Assembly (NCBI GenBank): GCA_003148945.1
Contig: QGGY01000001.1
Location: forward strand, 310,001-374,000
From: Murimonas intestini
GTDB lineage: Bacteria > Bacillota > Clostridia > Lachnospirales > Lachnospiraceae
Direction of reading: 5' to 3'
DNA length: 64,000 nt
In this document: positions 59,592 to 64,000 of the stretch, piece by piece
Position numbering within the stretch: the first letter of the stretch is position 1
How the letters are laid out: every line of letters begins with the position of its first letter
Program-made: the position numbers and the translations under genes
The notes under the pieces: generated by a model
Databases searched by the model: none
What the model saw: only the letters and a program-made list of their open reading frames with translations
Told to the model about the DNA's origin: nothing

Positions 59592-61577
59592 ATGGATTTT
59601 GACAGGCTATGTTTAAAGTGTATGCGTGAAGGGGTTGAGAATGGAGTATGTATATACTGCGGCACGCAGGCGGGATTTGTGCAGGAGCCTCCATTTGCCC
59701 TGCCGGCGGGAACAATACTCCACGGGCAGTACATGGCAGGAGGTGTTCTGGGCTGCGGCGGGTTTGGGATCACATATGCTGCAGTGGATCTGCGGGACGG
59801 CCACAGGGTGGCGATCAAAGAATATTTCCCTAATGGCCTGGGGACCAGGAGCATGGGGGAGACTGGAGTCATCAGCCTGGTGGATATGGAGGACTTCAGA
59901 TATGGACTGGAGCAGTTTCTAAGCGAGGCCAGGATCATCTATAACTGTCGTGGAACTCCCAATATCATACAGGTAGAGAAGCTGTTTGAAGAAAATAATA
60001 CTGCCTACTATGCCATGGAGTATCTGGAAGGGCAGGACCTGAAGCATTATTTGAAGGAACGGGGAGGAAAGCTGACCTATAGAGAAACATCAGAGCTGCT
60101 GGAACCAATTTTTGATGTATTGTCGCAGGTACATTCTAAAAATATTATCCATCGGGATATCAGCCCAGACAATATTTACCTGTGTAGAGACGGGACAGTA
60201 AAACTTCTGGACTTTGGGGCCGCAAGGGCGGCGCTTCAGGAGAAGAGCAAGAGTCTGGACGTAATACTGAAAAGAGGGTATGCACCAGTAGAACAGTATT
60301 ACTCTCATGGCAGGCAGGGGCCATGGACAGACGTGTATGCCCTGGGGTGCACGATCTACAAATGTATTACAGGGATCGTGCCTCCGGAATCACCTCAGAG
60401 GCTTCAGAAAGATGAATGCATACCTCCCTCAGAGCTTTGTGATGATATACCCGGGCAGGCGTCCGCGGTTCTCATGAAGGCTATGGAAGTCTTGTATGAG
60501 GCCAGGATCCAGAATGCCGCAGAGTTTAAGGCGGCACTGTATGGGAGAACTTTTATGGACGGAGCAGGCCGGAAAGGCTCATACGGGGGAGGGGACACAG
60601 GCGGCACTTCAGGAGAGGATGGCACTGTGGGTACAGAGCCGCCACAAGTAACCGCACCGACATCCCCGGGAAATATGGATCAGCCAGGAAATATGACCCA
60701 GCCGGGATATATAAACGGCACCCGGACCGGCACATCTAAAAGGGTGACGGTTATTACCAGTTCCCAGGTCAGCCAGGAAGATAAATGGACTTTACTTGCA
60801 AAGCGTTTTGGCGCCTATGTGATCGATTGTCTGATTGTGGGGTTTATGGCAGCTGCAGTTGGCGGGTTTGCAGAGATCGATACTTTACAGAGTTTATATG
60901 TATTGACATTTTTACTCTATTTTTTATATGGATTTATATCAGAAGCATCATATATGAGGGCAACAGCAGGGAAAAAAATAATGAAGCTGCAGGTATTTAC
61001 AAGCAGCGGTGATAATCTGCCGGCAGGAAAAGCCGCACTCAGGAACCTGATCAAATATGCAGCGATCCTGGTAAGTGTGGGGATGCCGTTCTATTTGGCA
61101 GCAGCCCTGGAGCTGGCGGATGTCCTGTGTGCCTTACTTACTAAAAAAGGGGAGCCGCTTCATGATCTTATAAGTGGTTCAAGAGTGGCAGGGCCGGTCC
61201 ATTACCGCGTCAGTGAACAGGCGGCAGAGGTAAAAGTTGAAGCAGAAAAGCCTCAGGGAATACCCGTAATTAACTGTGTGTCGGGACACTTCTCAGGGCA
61301 GTATTTCCCTTTGGAGGGCGGAAAACTGATATTGGGCAGAAATGCTGCCAGATGTAATGTTGTGTTTCCTCAGGATGCTGCCGGCGTCAGCTCTGTGCAT
61401 TGTGAGGTTATATATGACAGCAGCACAAAATCGGTCATTGTCAAAGATCTGGGTTCCACATATGGTACCTTTGCAGTAGAGGGCAGGAAGCTGGAAGCAC
61501 AGCAGATGGCTATGCTGCAGATAGGAGACAGTTTTACGATCGGGGATCAGAATACATTCTTAGTGGTAATCCGATGA
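59592..61577 (+). CDS. Ser/Thr protein kinase C with RDD membrane domain and FHA domain
   Basis: The 661-residue protein has a short zinc ribbon (LCLKCMREG...CIYCG, 7-23), an intact kinase domain (GCGGFG 54-59, Lys76, HRD 187-189, DFG 207-209) and a Gly/Thr/Pro-rich linker. An RDD domain with three or so membrane helices follows (LLAKRFGAYVIDCLIVGF, ASYMRATAGKKIMKLQVF, EPLHDLISGSRV). A C-terminal FHA domain (about 570-655) shows LILGRNAARCNVVFP, VSSVHCEV and GSTYGTFA. Unlike A and B it has no ectodomain, so it may respond to membrane or intracellular state or act downstream of them. A kinase with its own FHA can recruit phosphorylated partners or act in trans on its copies. GGGAGGT precedes the ATG. 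Confidence 0.92.
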   Translation: MDFDRLCLKCMREGVENGVCIYCGTQAGFVQEPPFALPAGTILHGQYMAGGVLGCGGFGITYAAVDLRDGHRVAIKEYFPNGLGTRSMGETGVISLVDMEDFRYGLEQFLSEARIIYNCRGTPNIIQVEKLFEENNTAYYAMEYLEGQDLKHYLKERGGKLTYRETSELLEPIFDVLSQVHSKNIIHRDISPDNIYLCRDGTVKLLDFGAARAALQEKSKSLDVILKRGYAPVEQYYSHGRQGPWTDVYALGCTIYKCITGIVPPESPQRLQKDECIPPSELCDDIPGQASAVLMKAMEVLYEARIQNAAEFKAALYGRTFMDGAGRKGSYGGGDTGGTSGEDGTVGTEPPQVTAPTSPGNMDQPGNMTQPGYINGTRTGTSKRVTVITSSQVSQEDKWTLLAKRFGAYVIDCLIVGFMAAAVGGFAEIDTLQSLYVLTFLLYFLYGFISEASYMRATAGKKIMKLQVFTSSGDNLPAGKAALRNLIKYAAILVSVGMPFYLAAALELADVLCALLTKKGEPLHDLISGSRVAGPVHYRVSEQAAEVKVEAEKPQGIPVINCVSGHFSGQYFPLEGGKLILGRNAARCNVVFPQDAAGVSSVHCEVIYDSSTKSVIVKDLGSTYGTFAVEGRKLEAQQMAMLQIGDSFTIGDQNTFLVVIR

Positions 61578-61593
61578 AAGGAGGCATGAGCCG

Positions 61594-62328
61594 ATGAAGA
61601 TTCAATCTGCACAGTGTTCTATGAAGGGAGGCAGGCCATATAACGAAGATACAGCATTTTTTACATCCACCCCGTCAGGCTTCCTGGCAGTAGTGGCTGA
61701 TGGACTGGGAGGATGCGGAGGAGGAGAGACAGCGTCAAGAGTCGCAGCAGAAGTCTTAACAGAAGAATTTTTGGCAAAGCCGGAAATAACAGAAGAAAAT
61801 ATAAATGCCATCCTGCAGTGCGCCAATAAAGCTGTTTTATCTCACCAGACACCCGGACAGGAGATGAAGACTACACTTGCGGCGCTGCTTGCACATAAAG
61901 ATGTGTATGCAGCTGTACATGTGGGAGATTCCCGGATTTATCACTTCAGAGACGGTCAGCTGATCTTCAGGACAGAAGACCACAGCGTACCTCAGATGGC
62001 GGTGCTGGCGGGTGAGATCACAGAGGGCCAGATACGGTTTCATGAGGACAGGAACAGAGTACTCAGGGCGCTTGGAGGAGATAAAGGAGTAAAACCGAAT
62101 ATCAGGATATGGGAGGGAAGTACTGACAGGGATGCTTTCCTGCTCTGTTCAGACGGGTTCTGGGAATACGTGTGGGAGACAGAGATGATGGCAGATCTGG
62201 CAAAGTCAGACACCCCGCAGAAATGGCTGGATTATATGATAGGAAGGCTTGGAAAGCGTTACAGTGAAAAAAATGATAATTTTTCGGCCGTGGCAGTCTT
62301 CACCGACGGAGGATTTCAGAATCTGTAA
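61594..62328 (+). CDS. Soluble PP2C-family protein phosphatase
   Basis: The 244-residue cytoplasmic phosphatase has KGGRPYNEDTAFF (residues 11-23), VVADGLGGCGGGETASR, VHVGDSRIYHFRDGQL, FLLCSDGFWEYVW and KNDNFSAVAVF. These place the metal-binding Asp residues of the PP2C fold. It is of the short PrpC/Stp type. AAAGGAGG precedes the ATG, 17 bp after kinase C, as the last gene of the signalling operon. With the membrane-bound PP2C it gives two erasers, one free and one at the membrane. Confidence 0.93.
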   Translation: MKIQSAQCSMKGGRPYNEDTAFFTSTPSGFLAVVADGLGGCGGGETASRVAAEVLTEEFLAKPEITEENINAILQCANKAVLSHQTPGQEMKTTLAALLAHKDVYAAVHVGDSRIYHFRDGQLIFRTEDHSVPQMAVLAGEITEGQIRFHEDRNRVLRALGGDKGVKPNIRIWEGSTDRDAFLLCSDGFWEYVWETEMMADLAKSDTPQKWLDYMIGRLGKRYSEKNDNFSAVAVFTDGGFQNL

Positions 62329-62408
62329 AACAGGATCAGGCGTCAGACAGAGGTATTGGACAGACAAGGGTTGAACAGACCGGAGATGAAAAATGAAAAG
62401 AATAAACA

Positions 62409-62437
62409 TTGACTTTTGCATCTTGTATTGATATAAT
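62409..62437 (+). promoter_or_regulatory. Strong sigma-A type promoter of the second TIM-barrel/VTC module
   Basis: TTGACT (62409-62414) and consensus TATAAT (62432-62437) have 17-bp spacing. It is the best promoter in this part of the window. The expected start, near 62444, is only about 10 bases before a terminator-like hairpin. Confidence 0.75.
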
Positions 62438-62452
62438 GAATGTTACGAATGA

Positions 62453-62487
62453 GCGGTGTTGGGAGGTGTCCTGGCATCGCTTTTTTT
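62453..62487 (+). terminator. Terminator-like hairpin directly after the 62.4-kb promoter
   Basis: GCGGTG (62453-62458) pairs with CATCGC (62475-62480), with an inner AGG/CCT stem, followed by a seven-T run. It may end the upstream phosphatase transcript, attenuate the downstream one, or both. Confidence 0.65.
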
Positions 62488-62573
62488 AAGGAGCAGAGTG
62501 TAATAAATATGCTGTTTGAAAAACGTCTGTTTTTTAGAAGCGGAGGTTTTGCAGCAATGAAATGAGGAGCAGG

Positions 62574-63443
62574 ATGAATAGAAAGAAAATATGTATCATC
62601 TGTGTCCAGTGTCTTTTACTGTCTATTGCCTCTTTTTTGAGTGGATGCACAAATCAGTGGGAAGAATTTGATAGCATTCTGTTTTCATGGAAAAAAGACG
62701 TATTCGAAGATAAGCGGGAAAACCTATTTAAAACTATGGACAGGCAGGGATTGTCTGTCCTTTATCAGGCTTTTCCAAGTGAGCCGGATATGGATATTCT
62801 GCAGATATTTCTTGAAGATGCCGGGAACCATGGCATAGGGGTGTACTATCTTTCAGGAGATCCGCAGTGGTCGCTGGATGAATCAGGCCAAAACCAGATC
62901 AGGAAGATTGAAGCAGCAGCAGAAATAAACAAATGTCTGACACGGGAAGCGGCTCTCAAGGGAATTGTATTTGATATTGAACCATACCTGCTGGATGAGT
63001 GGAAGGATAACAAGACAGAAATAATGGACAGCTTCGTATCGGGAATGAAGGCTGCCTATACAGAGGCGGGAAAGCATGGCCTTAAAGTCATCCTATGCAT
63101 TCCATACTATTATGACAGCAGCGGGCTGGAAAAGCAGCTTGAAACTATGATATCTTCCTGCTGTGACGGAGTGGCGGTCATGAATTATTACCGGGGCAAA
63201 GAGATTGAACATATCAGCACAGAGGCAGAAATGGCTGAGAAATATGGAAAAGAACTGGTTAACATTTATGAGATGCAGCCTCCGGGGGAGCATGGTTTAG
63301 TGGAGATGAATACTTATTTTAATGAGGGGATAGAGAAAATGAAGGAAAATTTCAGGGAACTAAGAAATAAATACAGAAAACAGCCAGTATCCATGGCACT
63401 TCATGACTATGAGGCTTTAAGGGAGGCTATGGAAATTGAATGA
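62574..63443 (+). CDS. Exported TIM-barrel/glycosidase-like lipoprotein, copy 2
   Basis: The 289-residue paralogue of the 28.6-kb protein has the same length and order of motifs: LYQAFPSEPDMDILQIFLED, GIVFDIEPYLLDEW, VILCIPYYYDSSGLEKQLE, CDGVAVMNYYRGKE, GEHGLVEMNTYFNEGIEKM. Here the N-terminus is a lipoprotein signal (CLLLSIASFLSGC) rather than a plain anchor. The shared acidic strand (DIEPY / DVEPY) and AVMNY strand are candidate active-site parts of a TIM-barrel hydrolase. ATG 62574 follows GAGGAG closely, while the ATG 12 bases earlier overlaps that site. Its end overlaps the start of the VTC gene, as expected for a co-inherited pair. Confidence 0.6.
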   Translation: MNRKKICIICVQCLLLSIASFLSGCTNQWEEFDSILFSWKKDVFEDKRENLFKTMDRQGLSVLYQAFPSEPDMDILQIFLEDAGNHGIGVYYLSGDPQWSLDESGQNQIRKIEAAAEINKCLTREAALKGIVFDIEPYLLDEWKDNKTEIMDSFVSGMKAAYTEAGKHGLKVILCIPYYYDSSGLEKQLETMISSCCDGVAVMNYYRGKEIEHISTEAEMAEKYGKELVNIYEMQPPGEHGLVEMNTYFNEGIEKMKENFRELRNKYRKQPVSMALHDYEALREAMEIE

Positions 63444-64000
63444 AGTATTAAGACAGGAAAAGAAGTATCTGATTAATATCTCACAGTTTTATAAATACAG
63501 CAATGACCTGTGCAATATACTTTCACTGGATGAACACAGCGATGGCGAGGGGTATCTGATTCGTTCTCTTTATTTTGACACCCTGGATGATAAAGATTAT
63601 GAAGAAAAAGAAGATGGTGTGGAGTTGAGGAGGAAGATTCGTTTGCGCAACTATGGCCCTGAGACACCTTTTGCGATGCTGGAGATGAAGCAAAAACAGG
63701 GAGCTAACCAGAAAAAACGTTCACTGCGCATGAAAAGAGAAGATGCCAAAAGACTCTCTGTCGGAGATTACCCGGTTCTTCTGAATTATGATGAGCCGTT
63801 TGCGGCGGAATGCTATTCTCTCATGAACATGCTCTGCTACAGGCCAAAAGCAGTAATCACATATCACAGGAAGGCTTTTGTGGCAAAAGAAAATAAAATA
63901 CGTATAACTTTTGACCATCATATTGTTGGGACAGAGAGCTGCTATGATATTTTTGCAGACCAGCTTCTGGAAAACAGCATCCTGGATCCCTGTCTTGTTG
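63436..64000 (+). CDS. VTC-domain protein, copy 2, cut by the window end
   Basis: The reading frame opens at TTG 63436 with GGGAGG nine bases ahead and stays open to the last base, giving 188 residues. It matches the 29.4-kb VTC protein closely: RQEKKYLINISQFYKYSN, YLIRSLYFDTLDDKDYEEK, ELRRKIRLRNYGPE, AMLEMKQKQGANQKKRSLRM, AVITYHRKAFVAKENKIRIT. Its start overlaps the stop of the TIM-barrel gene by eight bases. The rest of the gene, and perhaps further DUF4956 and CotH copies, lies outside the window. Confidence 0.88.
   Translation, partial: MNEVLRQEKKYLINISQFYKYSNDLCNILSLDEHSDGEGYLIRSLYFDTLDDKDYEEKEDGVELRRKIRLRNYGPETPFAMLEMKQKQGANQKKRSLRMKREDAKRLSVGDYPVLLNYDEPFAAECYSLMNMLCYRPKAVITYHRKAFVAKENKIRITFDHHIVGTESCYDIFADQLLENSILDPCLV

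Noticed and set aside
43897-62328. Type VII or type VI secretion locus, suggested by kinase, FHA and PP2C genes
   Set aside because: No WXG100, EssC/FtsK-like ATPase, Tss or Hcp/VgrG gene is present in or near the operon.

Overview
The window looks like the chromosome of an anaerobic Bacillota of the Lachnospiraceae / Clostridium cluster XIVa type. The signs are a T-box leader ahead of pheST, AGGAGG-type ribosome sites throughout, GHKL/LytTR two-component pairs, a VTC-DUF4956-CotH cluster, and zinc-ribbon Ser/Thr kinases with DUF5050-like ectodomains. No species is claimed. No rRNA, tRNA, CRISPR array, insertion sequence or prophage was recognised.

Layout. (1) 1-8.5 kb: the end of a large glycoside hydrolase, then housekeeping genes: T-box-controlled pheS-pheT, a histidine phosphatase, a DUF6512 membrane protein on the minus strand, and queA. 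(2) 8.6-23.7 kb: an accessory region, visibly more AT-rich from about 11 kb. It holds an HTH-AAA-PD-(D/E)XK protein, a decayed Phd/RelE toxin-antitoxin pair, an alpha/beta hydrolase, YdeI and DUF1801 proteins, an ORF-less group II intron, DUF3795 and GNAT proteins, a YodL-type mobile-element protein fused by deletion to an FtsX permease tail, two TetR regulators (one with a tiny membrane-protein operon, one with an ABC exporter), a choloylglycine-hydrolase-like protein, and gene scars. (3) 23.7-28.5 kb: two divergent GHKL kinase / LytTR regulator pairs plus a receiver-like protein without its phospho-acceptor Asp. (4) 28.5-41.2 kb: a surface-polymer-like operon: TIM-barrel-like exported protein, VTC, DUF4956, CotH, exported glycoside-hydrolase-like protein, HEAT protein, processive GT2, exported metallophosphoesterase, and a Cache-GGDEF diguanylate cyclase. 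(5) 41.2-43.7 kb: a thioesterase and a third, NarL-type, two-component system. (6) 43.9-62.3 kb: an apparently continuous operon for a transmembrane Ser/Thr phosphosignalling system. (7) 62.4 kb to the end: a second copy of the TIM-barrel/VTC pair, running off the window.

How the genes may work together. The 43.9-62.3 kb operon encodes a pseudokinase, three apparently active kinases, five FHA domains, two PP2C phosphatases (one membrane-bound with an exported acidic arm), an inactive and an active trypsin-like ectoprotease each linked through the membrane to an FHA domain, and a PrsW intramembrane protease fused to FHA. This is a complete write/read/erase set physically joined to proteolysis on both sides of the membrane. 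It is flanked on both sides by copies of the TIM-barrel/VTC module, so a link between envelope-polymer synthesis and this signalling system is plausible. The individual domain families are known. I know of no description of this combined arrangement, and its function is inference.
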